A stretch of DNA of 64,000 bases from an uncultured Collinsella sp. (GCA_934630375.1 CAKTVQ010000003.1:1-64000); one strand, 5' to 3'. Shown: positions 16,640 to 25,744, counted from the first letter of the stretch. The notes: generated by a model not told the origin, from the letters alone. A program made the numbers and translations.

Positions 16640-17446
16640 ATGTCCGGACACTCTAAGTGGGCCACAACCAAGCATCGTAAGGGCGCGCAGGACGCCAAGC
16701 GTTCCGCCCTCTTCTCCAAGCTCAGCCGCAACATCACCGTTGCTGCCCGTCTCGGCGGTGACCCGCTGCCCGAGAACAACGCCAGCCTCGCCGCTGCCGT
16801 TGCCAAGGCCAAGGCTCAGTCCATGCCTAAGGACAAGATCAAGTCCGCTATCGACAAGGCTTTTGGTTCGGGTGCTGACGCCGCCGTCTACGAGAACATC
16901 GTGTACGAGGGCTACGGTCCCGCCGGTGTCGCCGTCTACGTCGACTGCCTGACCGACAACCGCAACCGTACCGCCGCTGATGTCCGTTCCGCCTTCTCCC
17001 ACGCTGGTGGCAACCTGGGCACCTCCGGCTCCGTCGCCTTCCAGTTTGAGCGCAAGGGCCAGATCGTCGTCGCCAAGGAGATCCTGGACGAGAACGCCAA
17101 GAAGGAGACCATGATCGCCAACGGTGCTGCCGGTGACGAGGATGAGTTCATGATGGCTATCGCCGAGGCCGGTGGCGAGGACTACGAGGATGCCGGCGAG
17201 GAGTGGATCGTCTGGACTACTGCCAACGAGGTTATGGCTGTCTCCAAGGCGCTCGAGGAGCAGGGCGTCCAGGTCAAGGGTTCCGAGACCACCATGGTCC
17301 CGACCACCCCGACCGAGGTCTCTGGTACCGACGCCAAGAAGGTCCAGCGCCTCATCGACCGTCTTGAGGAGCTCGATGACGTCCAGGACGTCTACAGCAC
17401 CATGGACATGACCGACGAGGTCATCGCTGCCCTCGAGGAGGAGTAG
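16640..17446 (+). CDS. YebC/PmpR family protein
   Basis: The N-terminal signature SGHSKWATTKHRKGAQDAKR and the three-domain layout over 268 residues mark the YebC/TACO1 family. A central GNLGTSGSVAFQF is also diagnostic. Members were described as DNA-binding regulators; more recent work links YebC-like proteins to helping ribosomes through difficult, proline-rich stretches. The protein is slightly longer than the usual 240-250 residues because of an acidic insert (EAGGEDYEDAGEE). The ATG at 16640 follows GATAGGAG. A terminator lies 70 bp downstream. Confidence 0.93.
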   Translation: MSGHSKWATTKHRKGAQDAKRSALFSKLSRNITVAARLGGDPLPENNASLAAAVAKAKAQSMPKDKIKSAIDKAFGSGADAAVYENIVYEGYGPAGVAVYVDCLTDNRNRTAADVRSAFSHAGGNLGTSGSVAFQFERKGQIVVAKEILDENAKKETMIANGAAGDEDEFMMAIAEAGGEDYEDAGEEWIVWTTANEVMAVSKALEEQGVQVKGSETTMVPTTPTEVSGTDAKKVQRLIDRLEELDDVQDVYSTMDMTDEVIAALEEE

Positions 17447-17515
17447 CGCTAACACGGATTGAGCCGTGCATATCTGGGCATAATGAAGCGAGCATGCAAG
17501 CCTCGTGGAATAGAT

Positions 17516-17560
17516 GAGCCGGATCCGCGTGCGTAGAGCACCGGACCCGGCTCTTTTATA
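17516..17560 (+). terminator. terminator of the yebC gene
   Basis: GAGCCGG and TCCG pair with CGGA and CCGGCTC around a 13-nt loop, followed by TTTTATAAT. Confidence 0.8.
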
Positions 17561-17612
17561 ATGATGCGAACCGTTTTGCATTTCGAGAGCCGAGATTTGA
17601 AGGGAGCGCCGC

Positions 17613-18158
17613 GTGCGCGTACTCAAACGAGCCCTAGCGATCGTGTATCTTGCCGCCACCATCGTGGCGCTGGGTACGCTTGTCTGCCAGTTTTGGGGGC
17701 CGTATACGTATCGCTTTATGCTGCTGATGCGCGACCCCATGCCGCGCGTCGTCGTCACGGCGTGCGCCGGCGTCGTGGCGATCGGCGTGCTGGTAAGCTT
17801 TTTCCGCCTGATGTTCGCCCGCCGCGAGCCGTCCTGCGTGCATCCGGCGGGGGAGCGCAATATCGAGGTTACCCTTGCGGCGCTTTCTTCGTGCGCCAGG
17901 GTTGCTGCCGAGCGCGACGACCGCGTGATGGTCGAGCATGTCGAGGCCCGCGTCCAAGGCCCCGACGATTCGCACGTCCGTTTTAAGGTCGAGGCTATCG
18001 CGCTTGACGATAAGGACGTGGCATCTCTGGCTTCCTCGATGCAGCAGCGCATCGAGGAAGCCTGCGACACCATGCTCGGCACGCCAGGTACGACCGCGCG
18101 CGTCCGTTTTTTGCCGTCCAAGACTACCGTCCAGACCGTGGAGGTTTCCGGTGAGTGA
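17613..18158 (+). CDS. amaP: alkaline shock response membrane anchor protein AmaP
   Basis: This 181-residue protein has two membrane segments (about residues 8-30 and 45-65) and a soluble C-terminal domain related to Asp23 (NIEVTLAALSSCARVAAERDD, then a VRVRFLPS-like end). In staphylococci AmaP tethers Asp23 to the membrane. The gene runs into a DUF2273 gene with an 8-bp overlap and then asp23, the classical order, which supports the call. Start is GTG 17613, with AAGGGAG upstream. Confidence 0.8.
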   Translation: MRVLKRALAIVYLAATIVALGTLVCQFWGPYTYRFMLLMRDPMPRVVVTACAGVVAIGVLVSFFRLMFARREPSCVHPAGERNIEVTLAALSSCARVAAERDDRVMVEHVEARVQGPDDSHVRFKVEAIALDDKDVASLASSMQQRIEEACDTMLGTPGTTARVRFLPSKTTVQTVEVSGE

Positions 18159-18528
18159 TACCAATCAAGATAAGACCGCTCGTACGCCGCGCCTGACGAT
18201 TGACCAGAGCGCCACGCCGGCGAACGAACCTGTTGATTCCAAAGCGGAGGCAACTGAGTTGCAAGACGCGGCAACCGCGGATTTTGACGAGGCTATGGGT
18301 CTCATCAAGGGTACGGGCGCTGCCATCTGGAGCTATGCTGTGCGTCATCCCAACACCACGCTTGGCGCCGTCGCCGGCTTTATCCTCGCCGTGTTGGTGC
18401 TCACGTTGGGCCTGTGGGACACGCTCGTCATTGCATTCTTCGTGCTGATCGGCGCTGTGATCGGCCAAATTCGCGACGGCGAGAACGGGATCGTCAACTT
18501 CTTCGGCCGTCTGTTTAGTGGCCGCTAA
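18151..18528 (+). CDS. DUF2273 family small membrane protein
   Basis: This 125-residue protein has a polar N-terminus of about 60 residues and a C-terminal pair of membrane segments (TTLGAVAGFILAVLVLTLGL and TLVIAFFVLIGAVIGQI) ending in a charged IRDGENGIVNFFGRLF. That hairpin with a GQIRDG turn is the DUF2273 pattern, a constant partner in amaP/asp23 operons. Its role is unknown but presumably envelope stress. Start is GTG 18151, overlapping the end of amaP by 8 bp, with GGAGG upstream inside amaP; translation is probably coupled. Confidence 0.8.
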   Translation: MSDTNQDKTARTPRLTIDQSATPANEPVDSKAEATELQDAATADFDEAMGLIKGTGAAIWSYAVRHPNTTLGAVAGFILAVLVLTLGLWDTLVIAFFVLIGAVIGQIRDGENGIVNFFGRLFSGR

Positions 18529-18572
18529 TATGTATTCGACTGTCGCATCCGCGGCAGGCATAAGGAGGAACC

Positions 18573-19088
18573 ATGGCTTTTAATACGAAGGTCGATGTAG
18601 CCGATACCGAGCTCGAGGAGAACGAGGCGGTCGTCGCCGAAGCTGAGGATGTGACGCTCGAGGACGAGGCTCTCGTCGAGGCCGAGTCCGATACGGATGA
18701 GGACGACGAGGAAGCGGACGAGTCCGAGGACTCGCTAACCTATTCCAACGGCGTGATTGAGAAAATCGTTGCCATGGCCACCCGCGAGGTTCCGCACGTT
18801 CTGGGCATGAAGGGTAACCTCATGCACTTTGTGCAGGAGCAGTTTGGTGCCGAGAATCTGACCAAGGGCGTGACGGTCGAGGTCACCGATGATAATCGCG
18901 TGGTCGTCAACATCTCCGTCATCATCGAGTACGGCGCCTATGCGCCCGCGATCTTCGACGATGTCAAGGCACGTGTCACCGAGCGCCTTGCCGCGATGAC
19001 CGGCCTTGAGGTGGCGGGCGTCAACCTGCGCATCGAGGATGTCATCACCCCCGAGGAGTATGAGCACCGCACCAGCCAGCACGAATAA
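18573..19088 (+). CDS. Asp23/Gls24 family envelope stress response protein
   Basis: This 171-residue protein has a very acidic N-terminal tail (residues 10-50, mostly Glu/Asp) and an Asp23/Gls24 domain from about residue 55: SNGVIEKIVAMATREVPHVLGMKG, then VVVNISVIIEYGAYAPAIFDDVKARV and VAGVNLRIEDV. Family members sit at the inner face of the membrane and are induced by envelope stress. It is the last gene of amaP-DUF2273-asp23. ATG 18573 follows TAAGGAGG. A repeat element and a terminator follow. Confidence 0.88.
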   Translation: MAFNTKVDVADTELEENEAVVAEAEDVTLEDEALVEAESDTDEDDEEADESEDSLTYSNGVIEKIVAMATREVPHVLGMKGNLMHFVQEQFGAENLTKGVTVEVTDDNRVVVNISVIIEYGAYAPAIFDDVKARVTERLAAMTGLEVAGVNLRIEDVITPEEYEHRTSQHE

Positions 19089-19140
19089 CCTTCCAAAAGG
19101 GGACAGGTTTGTTTTGGCAGGTTTTATCTGCGAAAACGTT
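19087..19140 (+). repeat. short inverted repeat, GGGACAGG-core family (copy C)
   Basis: Arms AACCTTCCAAAA and TTTTGGCAGGTT (one mismatch) flank GGGGACAGGTTTG. TTATCTGCGAAAACG follows, as in copies B and D. Confidence 0.9.
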
Positions 19141-19184
19141 AAACGGCCGACCGCGCAAGCAAAAGCGTGGCCGGCCGTTTTTGT
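19141..19184 (+). terminator. terminator of the amaP-asp23 operon
   Basis: AAACGGCC pairs with GGCCGTTT, with further inner pairing (CGC with GCG), and TTTG follows. Confidence 0.75.
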
Positions 19185-19294
19185 ACGCTCCCGATGTAGT
19201 CATACCGCTCGTCTAACTAGGGGTTGCAATCGTCGCGTTCCGCGTTACTCTAATGGGCGCATTGTTTCCAAATTGTTAACGAGGGGTTGCCGTA

Positions 19295-20317
19295 ATGGCC
19301 GACGAGCACGAAACAGAAAGCAAGGCATGGGCAATTGAGGCCGCTGCGGCAGAGGCGGCGTCGCGTGCTGCCGAGGAGGTGCATCGTCCTCCCGTAGTGC
19401 CGATGGAGCGCGTGGTCGATCGCGATGTTATCGAGCGGGGCGAGCGCGCTGGTCGCAAGCGCAGTCAGGAGCCGGGCTTTCCGCGCTTTTTTGCCGAGCT
19501 CAATTTGGGCCTGATCCTCACGGCCTTTGCCATCGTTGCGTTTAAAACACCTAATCACTTTGCTTTTGGCGGCACCTCGGGCGTGTCGGTCATTCTGTCC
19601 ACGCTGTTCCCGACCCTACCCGTCGGCGTTTTTATGTGGATTATCAATGCGGTGCTCGTCATCCTGGGCTTTATCTTTTTGGAGCGCAAGGCAATCCTGT
19701 GGAGTGTCTTTGCCTCGTTTGCGCTGTCCGCCTATGTTTCGCTGTTTGAGCTCTTTATTCCGACCGATGTCTCGATGACGGGCGATATGTGGCTCGACCT
19801 GTGCTTTGCCGTGATTCTGCCGGCGCTCGGCAGCGCTATCGTCTTTGATATCGGCGCCTCGACGGGCGGCACGGACATTCTCGCCATGATCCTCAAACGC
19901 CGCACCACGCTTGAGATCGGCCGTGCGCTGCTGCTGGTCGATATCGGCATCGTGACCATCGCGGCCTTTTTGTATGGCCCGCGTGTCGGTCTTTATTGCG
20001 TGCTTGGCTTGTTTGCCAAGACGCTTGTGGTTGACAAGGCCATCGAGAGCATTCACCTGCGCAAAGTCTGCACGGTCATTTGCTCCGAGCCGCGCAAAGT
20101 CGAGGAGTTTATCGTCAAACATCTCAACCGTACGGCGACTATCAGCCGCGGCTACGGTGCCTTTTCGGGCAAGTGCGTGACGGTGATTATGAGCGTGCTG
20201 AGTCGTCGCGAGGCCGTGCAGCTGCGTCGCTACGCGCGCGAGATCGATCCGGGTGCCTTTATCACGATTGTCGACAGCTCCGAGATCGTCGGCAAGGGTT
20301 TCCGCGGAACGAACTAA
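19295..20317 (+). CDS. YitT family (DUF2179) membrane protein
   Basis: This 340-residue protein has a long polar N-terminal extension (about 65 residues), then a six-segment YitT membrane domain (NLGLILTAFAIVAFKTP, FGGTSGVSVILS, the TGGTDILAMIL signature, LLVDIGIV), and a C-terminal cytoplasmic DUF2179 domain (VCTVICSEPRKVEEFIV, RGYGAFSGK, ITIVDSSEIVGKGF). The family is widespread in Firmicutes and Actinobacteria; its substrate is unknown. ATG 19295 has GAGGGG seven bases upstream. The N-terminal extension is longer than usual and has no recognisable motif. Confidence 0.87.
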   Translation: MADEHETESKAWAIEAAAAEAASRAAEEVHRPPVVPMERVVDRDVIERGERAGRKRSQEPGFPRFFAELNLGLILTAFAIVAFKTPNHFAFGGTSGVSVILSTLFPTLPVGVFMWIINAVLVILGFIFLERKAILWSVFASFALSAYVSLFELFIPTDVSMTGDMWLDLCFAVILPALGSAIVFDIGASTGGTDILAMILKRRTTLEIGRALLLVDIGIVTIAAFLYGPRVGLYCVLGLFAKTLVVDKAIESIHLRKVCTVICSEPRKVEEFIVKHLNRTATISRGYGAFSGKCVTVIMSVLSRREAVQLRRYAREIDPGAFITIVDSSEIVGKGFRGTN

Positions 20318-20466
20318 CGCAGACGTATTCAACGAACCGCCTGCTGGCGCCGTGTACCTTGCAAATCGGTCATCTTTGAGTATTTGACCCCACATTGGGC
20401 AATAATGATGCTAAAGACATCGTTTGCGATCCAAGTGATTCGCTCAAGATACGAAGGGATGATTCT

Positions 20467-21762
20467 ATGTTCTGCTCGCAGTGTGGCGCCCCCATGGGCG
20501 ATAACGACAAGTTCTGCGGCGCGTGTGGTGCTCCTAATGCCGGTGCCGCTGGACCCGCTCCCCAGGGACAGCCTCAGCCCCAGCAGTTTGTTCCGCAACC
20601 GCCCGTGGCGAATGCGTCAAAGGGCTGTGTGGCTCAGGCGTTCCAAGATATGACCAAGACTCCGGGTGTGCTTCAGCGTGTATGCCAAATCGCGTTTTTG
20701 CCGGCGCTGATTTGCGTTGTGTCGGTGCTCGTGCTGTTTATTCCCGTTATTGGCGGCATTGCGGCTGCCATCGGCTTTTTGGCAGCTTGCATTGCGAGCG
20801 TGTGCGGTTCCGGCTTTGGTATCGAGTGGGGCCGTGATCTTTCGCTCAAGGTCGATGACGGCATGGACCGTCCACTCATGCGTTCCACGTCGTTTGGCCT
20901 CGGAGTCTTTTCGAGCGTTATTTCGGTCGTGCTCGAGGTTATCGCTGCCGTTCCCGTTATCGGTGTAGCGCTTTCGCTGGTGGAGAGCGTGGTAATTGGC
21001 GCCGCAGGTTCGTATTCGTATTACGGCTCTTATGCGCTCGAGGCTGCGCTGTTTGGCTCGCTTGGCCTGCTTGTCCTGGCTATGATTGCCACGGCGGTCT
21101 TGGGGGTCTTCTTTAAGATGTTTGCCGATATCGCCGTGATGCACTTTGCGGTGACCGGTCGCGTCGAGAGCGCGTTTTCGCTTGATAAGGTCTGGGCGGC
21201 CTTTAAGAACAATAAGACCAAGCTGTTCTGCGCTTCGTTCCTCCCCGAGTTTTTGACGGGTCTGGTCGCTAACGTTGTCACCTGGATCCTGACGTTCGTC
21301 TTTGGCACCATTGCCTCTGTCGGTATGTATAGCTACTACTACCGTCCTACGGCTATTGAGGCGCTTGTTACCGGCGGTGGCATTACGCTCGTATTGTTCT
21401 TGGTGCTGACGGCGTTTGTCACGGTATTTCTCACGGTCTTTGGCAAGATGCTCAAGCACCGTGCCGTTGGCTATTGGGTTGCACGCTATGCAAGCGAATG
21501 GGCCGATGAGGATAAGGACGACGTTCTGACTTTTGTATTGCCCTTCGAGAAGAAGTCCGCTCCTTCGGGTCACGGTGCTCCGGATGCTTCGCCGGCACCT
21601 GCACCTGTTCCCGCGCCCGAGCCTGAGCCGGCGCCCGAGCCTGAACCGGCGCCCGAGTCTGAGACGGCATCTGAGCCTGAGCCTGAGCCTGAGCCGGCAC
21701 CTGCACCTGCACCTGAGTCGGCGTCCGAGCCAAGCTCCGACGAGGAGCCTCAGGACGAGTAG
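20467..21762 (+). CDS. zinc-ribbon, DUF4013-like membrane protein with proline/glutamate repeat tail
   Basis: This is a 431-residue protein in three parts. Residues 1-22 are a zinc ribbon (Cys3, Cys6, Cys17, Cys20; CSQCGAPMGD and FCGACGAPN). Residues 75-360 hold six to eight hydrophobic segments and resemble DUF4013-type membrane proteins. The last 70 residues are an acidic tail of alternating Pro, Ala and Glu (EPEPAPEPEPAPE) coded by imperfect 6-bp DNA repeats. I do not know its function. The ATG at 20467 follows GAAGGGA; the frame open upstream to 20395 lacks a binding site. The zinc ribbon would be cytoplasmic. Confidence 0.75.
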   Translation: MFCSQCGAPMGDNDKFCGACGAPNAGAAGPAPQGQPQPQQFVPQPPVANASKGCVAQAFQDMTKTPGVLQRVCQIAFLPALICVVSVLVLFIPVIGGIAAAIGFLAACIASVCGSGFGIEWGRDLSLKVDDGMDRPLMRSTSFGLGVFSSVISVVLEVIAAVPVIGVALSLVESVVIGAAGSYSYYGSYALEAALFGSLGLLVLAMIATAVLGVFFKMFADIAVMHFAVTGRVESAFSLDKVWAAFKNNKTKLFCASFLPEFLTGLVANVVTWILTFVFGTIASVGMYSYYYRPTAIEALVTGGGITLVLFLVLTAFVTVFLTVFGKMLKHRAVGYWVARYASEWADEDKDDVLTFVLPFEKKSAPSGHGAPDASPAPAPVPAPEPEPAPEPEPAPESETASEPEPEPEPAPAPAPESASEPSSDEEPQDE

Positions 21763-21771
21763 CCACGCCGT

Positions 21772-21802
21772 CTGCCATTTGGGGACGGGGTAGAAATGGT
21801 AG
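21772..21802. repeat. short inverted repeat, GGGGACGG-core family (copy G)
   Basis: Arms CTGCCATTT and AAATGGTAG (one mismatch) flank the core GGGGACGGGGTAG. It lies just past the stop codon at 21762. Confidence 0.65.
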
Positions 21803-21821
21803 AAATAGCGCTTGAAGAATG

Positions 21822-21863
21822 AGCGGGGGCGGACGTTTCGATACGTCCGCCCCCGCTTTGACA
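21822..21863. terminator. strong hairpin between convergent genes
   Basis: A perfect 15-bp stem, AGCGGGGGCGGACGT, with a 6-nt loop, followed by TTTGACA on the + strand. It serves the zinc-ribbon gene and perhaps the opposing M20 gene. Confidence 0.8.
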
Positions 21864-21902
21864 TCGCGATGTGGCTATGACTGCGAGATGCCAGCGAATC
21901 GA

Positions 21903-23366
21903 CTACTCGTCGTGCTTCTCCTCGCGGCGTGCAGCAGCGCGTGCGTCGTGGATGCCCTTGATCGCGGCATGGCGAGCCGTTCGGGCATCATGGATGGCGT
22001 CGCGAGCCTCGGCGGTCGTCGCCTTGGCAGAGCGCAGTTTGGCTGCCAGGTCGGGGTTGGTCTCGGCGACCGCGGCAATCGTGGGGCCGTCGAGCTCTTC
22101 TTGCGTGGGCTCGGCCAAAAAGTCGATGGCATACTGGGCGGCCACCATGGAGCCCTTGGCCAGTACCGACTCGTCAATCTTGTAGAAGCAAGAATGTTGG
22201 GCGTACGTGGCGCCAATCTTGGGGTTGCGCGTACCTACAAAGGCGAGCACGCCCGGTACGCGGCGCAGGTACTCCGAAAAATCCTCGCCCGAAAGCGTGC
22301 CGCGGTAATGGCCTTGACCGGTGGGGCCCAGGCATTTGATTACTGCCTGGCGGCAGCGCTCGCTCGAGGCGGCATCGTTTTCGACCTTGTAATTGGCGAT
22401 GGTGTAGTCGGTGAGCTCTGCTTCGGCGCCCAAGGCGGCCGCGGTATGCTCCACGATGCGGCGCATGAGCTCCGGCATTTCCTCGTGGGTCGAATCTCCG
22501 TAGGTGCGCACCGTGCCGGCGAGGTAGGCCGTGCCGGCGATAACGTTGCGCGCGGTGCCGCCGTGCAGCTCGCCGACGGTGATGACAGCCGGCTCGTAGG
22601 GGCTGATCTCGCGCGAAACGATGGTCTGCAGGGCATTGACGATCTCGGCGGCCACCATAACGGCGTCGTGGCCGCGCTGGGGCATGGCACCGTGGCATGA
22701 GGTGCCGCGAACATCGATGCGGAACCAGTCGGTATTGGCCATGCGCGGACCGGGCTCGCAGCTCACGGTGCCGGCGTCAACCTCGCTCCAGATGTGCGCG
22801 GCGTAGGCGCCATCGACGCCGTCGAGCACGCCCGTGCCGATCATGAGCTTGGCGCCCTGGCCGTTTTCCTCGCTGGGCTGGAAGACGATGCGGACTTCGC
22901 CGTGGATGTCGTCGGTCATATGGCGCAGGATTTGCAGCGTGCCGAGCATCATGGCGATGTGGCAGTCGTGGCCGCAGGCGTGCATGCAGCCCTCGTTGAC
23001 GCTGGCGAACTCTTCGCCGGTCTGCTCGGTGACGGGCAGGGCGTCGATGTCGGCGCGCAGCAGGATGCGGCGGCGTGGCGTGCCGTCCTCGCGATAGGCG
23101 TCGGGCGCGGTGCCGCGAAGGGTCGCCACAAGGCCCGTCTTAAGGGGACGCTCGTAGGGGATATTCATGGCATCGAGCTGGTTGGCGATGTCGGAAGTCG
23201 TGCGCTCCTCGGCGAGGCTCAGCTCCGGGTGCTTATGGAAGTGGCGGCGCTGCTTGATGATGTAGGGCTCAAATTCGGCGGCGATATCTCGGATGGCCGC
23301 GGTGACGTCATCTGCCGCGCGAACCTCGGTTGCCGCCATAATCTGCTGTGCCTTGGTCTTCGTCAT
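21903..23366 (-). CDS. M20 family amidohydrolase / aminoacylase
   Basis: This is a 487-residue metallopeptidase of the M20D type (hippurate hydrolase or IAA-amino acid hydrolase-like). Motifs in order are RRHFHKHPELSLAE, the GLVATLRG strand, LLRADIDALPV, MHACGHDCHIAMMLG (metal ligands), VFQPSEENGQGAK, and the dimerisation domain with GTSCHGAMPQRGHDA. Such enzymes cut N-acyl amino acids or release the acyl group from conjugates. The C-terminal 60 residues are an unusual charged helix (ATTAEARDAIHDARTARH). I chose ATG 23366 (AAGGAG upstream); the open frame to 24182 runs antisense into the next gene and is not real. Confidence 0.88.
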   Translation of the reverse strand: MTKTKAQQIMAATEVRAADDVTAAIRDIAAEFEPYIIKQRRHFHKHPELSLAEERTTSDIANQLDAMNIPYERPLKTGLVATLRGTAPDAYREDGTPRRRILLRADIDALPVTEQTGEEFASVNEGCMHACGHDCHIAMMLGTLQILRHMTDDIHGEVRIVFQPSEENGQGAKLMIGTGVLDGVDGAYAAHIWSEVDAGTVSCEPGPRMANTDWFRIDVRGTSCHGAMPQRGHDAVMVAAEIVNALQTIVSREISPYEPAVITVGELHGGTARNVIAGTAYLAGTVRTYGDSTHEEMPELMRRIVEHTAAALGAEAELTDYTIANYKVENDAASSERCRQAVIKCLGPTGQGHYRGTLSGEDFSEYLRRVPGVLAFVGTRNPKIGATYAQHSCFYKIDESVLAKGSMVAAQYAIDFLAEPTQEELDGPTIAAVAETNPDLAAKLRSAKATTAEARDAIHDARTARHAAIKGIHDARAAARREEKHDE

Positions 23367-23534
23367 GGTCGATTTGCTCCTTGCTGGGTTGATCGCAAAA
23401 TCGTACAGGCTCTCTCCAGTATGCCACCTGCCGCTAGGGCTGGTAAAGTTGCCGTTTGCCGCTTGGGGTTTTGTTACAAGGGCGGGGGAGTACACTCGGG
23501 GGTGTTGAATTTCCTGCCAGAGATGGGGATGCCC

Positions 23535-25172
23535 ATGCAACATATCGATCGGATTATCCGCTCCAAGAACGTCTTTACCGCGCAAGACGGCATCGATACC
23601 GCCCGCGAGCTGGCGATTGCCATCGCAGGCGACCGTATCGTCGCAGTCGGTGCGCCCGATGACGTGATCGCCGCCGCTCCTGCCGCCACGTCGGTTATCG
23701 ACTACGGCGAGCAGTTCGTCTGCCCTGGTTTCCACGATGCTCACCTGCACTTCTTCCATACCTCGGTCGGCTCCTCGCCGTACATGCTCATGGATATGGG
23801 CACGTCCGAGGCGGCGCTGGTGCAGCATGCGCTCGAGTTTTCCCAGGATCTGCCCGATGACGCTTGGGTTGTGACGCAGGGCTGGCGCGACTACCGTTGG
23901 GACCCGCCCGAGCATCCTACCAAGGCGTCGCTCGACGCGGCATTCCCCGATCGCCCCTGTGTTATGTATTCGGGCGACGGGCACACGCTGTGGCTCAACA
24001 GCCGCGCACTCGAGGCGCTCGGCGTCACGCGCGACAGCGAGCCTCCGGCGGGCGGTAGCTACGACAAGGATGCAAACGGCGAGCTCACGGGTATCGCTCA
24101 CGAGGCGGCCGCTATGCAGCTGCTTCCGCGCTGCCTTGAGTGGCTGGGGGAGGATCGCATTGCAAGCGCTTACGCCGATCAAATGAGGCGTATGGCCGAG
24201 CAGGGCATCACCTCGATCTGCGACATGTCGCTCATGCCCATGCCGGGCTGCGATTTTATCCGCGACGATGTCTACGACAAGCTACAGGCAGCCGGCAAGC
24301 TGGGCATTCGAGCTCATCTGTTCCCCACGTTGCTGGATGACCAATCGCGCTTAGAAGAACTGCAGACCCGCTACGCGAACAATGCGCTGCTCTCGGCGCC
24401 TGGTTTTAAGCAGTTCTTCGACGGCGTCTCGAGCGAACACACGGCCTATCTCACCGAGCCCTATACCAACCCGCGCTTCCCGGGCGACCAGGGCCGTCTG
24501 ACGGTTCCTGCCGAGCGTATGCGTAAGCTGGTTCTGGCGGCTGCGGAGCGCGGGCACACCGTGCGCATCCACGTCATCGGCGACGGTGCCATCCATGCCG
24601 CGCTGGATATCTTCGAGGAAGCGGCCGATCTGTACGGCCTGCCCCAGCACGGCCATAACACACTCGAGCATCTGGAGAACCTCCTGCCCGAGGACATCGA
24701 CCGCCTGCGCAAGCTCAACGTGGTCGCCTCGAGCCAGCCCTGCCATATCACGCTCGACCCGGGTGGTCCGGAGCGCGACCTGGGCTTGGAGCGCAGCCGC
24801 ATCATGTGGCCGTTTGCGACCTATAAACAGCGCGGCATTCGCCAAGCCTTCGGTACCGACAGCCCTATCACGCCTGTTACTAGCATGAACGTGCTCTACA
24901 CGGCTATCACGCGCCAAGACCCCAAAAGCCACTGGCCCGAGGGCGGCTGGCTGCCGAGCGAGCGCATCGATGCAGCAACAGCCCTGCGCAACTACACCCT
25001 GGGCAGCGCCTATGCAGCGGGCGACGAGCAAAACCTCGGCAGCCTGGAACCCGGCAAATACGCCGACCTGGTAGTCCTGGATCAAAACCCACTTACCATC
25101 GACCCCCAAGAGCTCCAGGCCACCAAAGTCCAAGCCACCTACCTAGCCGGCAACCTGGTCTACGAGCGCTAA
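23535..25172 (+). CDS. YtcJ-like amidohydrolase (amidohydrolase family 3)
   Basis: This 545-residue metal-dependent hydrolase has the N-terminal beta domain (VFTAQDGIDTARELAIAIAGDRIVAVG), the metal motif GFHDAHLHFF, TQGWRDYRWDP, VRIHVIGDGAI (second metal His), LEHLENL and a late GTDSPITPVTSMNVLY. The C-terminus, GSLEPGKYADLVVLDQNPL, is classical for the superfamily. YtcJ-like enzymes are poorly characterised; deacylation of an N-acyl compound is likely but unproven. Three in-frame ATGs (23523, 23529, 23535) are possible; I favour 23535 because TGGGGAT lies six bases before it. It is divergent from the M20 gene, a pairing that suggests related substrates. Confidence 0.85.
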   Translation: MQHIDRIIRSKNVFTAQDGIDTARELAIAIAGDRIVAVGAPDDVIAAAPAATSVIDYGEQFVCPGFHDAHLHFFHTSVGSSPYMLMDMGTSEAALVQHALEFSQDLPDDAWVVTQGWRDYRWDPPEHPTKASLDAAFPDRPCVMYSGDGHTLWLNSRALEALGVTRDSEPPAGGSYDKDANGELTGIAHEAAAMQLLPRCLEWLGEDRIASAYADQMRRMAEQGITSICDMSLMPMPGCDFIRDDVYDKLQAAGKLGIRAHLFPTLLDDQSRLEELQTRYANNALLSAPGFKQFFDGVSSEHTAYLTEPYTNPRFPGDQGRLTVPAERMRKLVLAAAERGHTVRIHVIGDGAIHAALDIFEEAADLYGLPQHGHNTLEHLENLLPEDIDRLRKLNVVASSQPCHITLDPGGPERDLGLERSRIMWPFATYKQRGIRQAFGTDSPITPVTSMNVLYTAITRQDPKSHWPEGGWLPSERIDAATALRNYTLGSAYAAGDEQNLGSLEPGKYADLVVLDQNPLTIDPQELQATKVQATYLAGNLVYER

Positions 25173-25744
25173 TATTCATGTCGTACCGTTAAACGCGGCT
25201 CGTGCAGCCTATTTTGGGATGGCGCTCGAGCTGCGCTTGTTTGCCAATGGGGGTTCGTTAGGAGCGTCCCCGCCCTGCTTGATCTGGGCGCGGGGCGGAG
25301 GCGTCGCTGCCCCGCGCGCTCAATTTGGACAGCAGCCATGCTATCTCTAGGTGTTTTGCATACTTTCCATTACGAATTGCATAAAAAGGCTGGGATGTTC
25401 TCTCTAATCCTAATGTACCCCCGCCCGCGCCGTGCAAAAAACGGAGTATTCAGCACCGCATGCCCCGTCGGTGCCGCTGCGGTTGGGTAACGTTGCGGAG
25501 ATTGACGTCATTTTGGGCTCCGGCGCGGCGCGAGGCATGCCTTTCTGTCCTGACGGTGTTTGCCTGCCGACCAAAATCGCCGGCCGAAGGCGTCCTTGGG
25601 ACCAATATGGTGTGTCCGGCACGTATGCAGCCGTCCTGGCTTGCTGAATACTCCCAAAAATGCACGGTGCTCCCCAGGGGACCCGTGCGCGCGGCGAAAA
25701 CCATGCACATGTCGCTATCCGCATCGCCATTTTGCTGCACTGAC
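25173..25744. other. long intergenic region before groES, first part
   Basis: No gene is supported. A hairpin at 25288-25317 (GCGCGGGGC with its complement) may end the amidohydrolase transcript. From 25443 to 25654 a 13-bp perfect inverted repeat (GGAGTATTCAGCA) encloses about 190 bp. Short frames on both strands (for example about 70 residues at 25432) have no binding site and no family resemblance. The composition differs from coding DNA nearby. It could be an unknown RNA gene or a small mobile relic. Confidence 0.45.

Noticed and set aside
16613..18274. 553-residue minus-strand frame over yebC-amaP
   Set aside because: Shadow across several genes and a terminator.
21590..21750. GAGCCT repeats considered as a non-coding satellite
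   Set aside because: They lie in frame in the tail of the zinc-ribbon gene and code for Pro/Glu/Ala.
21903..24182. 759-residue minus-strand frame
   Set aside because: Only residues from 23366 down match M20; the upstream extension lies antisense to the amidohydrolase and starts without a binding site.
22794..25172. 792-residue plus-strand frame
   Set aside because: The first part is antisense to the M20 gene; the YtcJ-like domain starts near 23523-23535.
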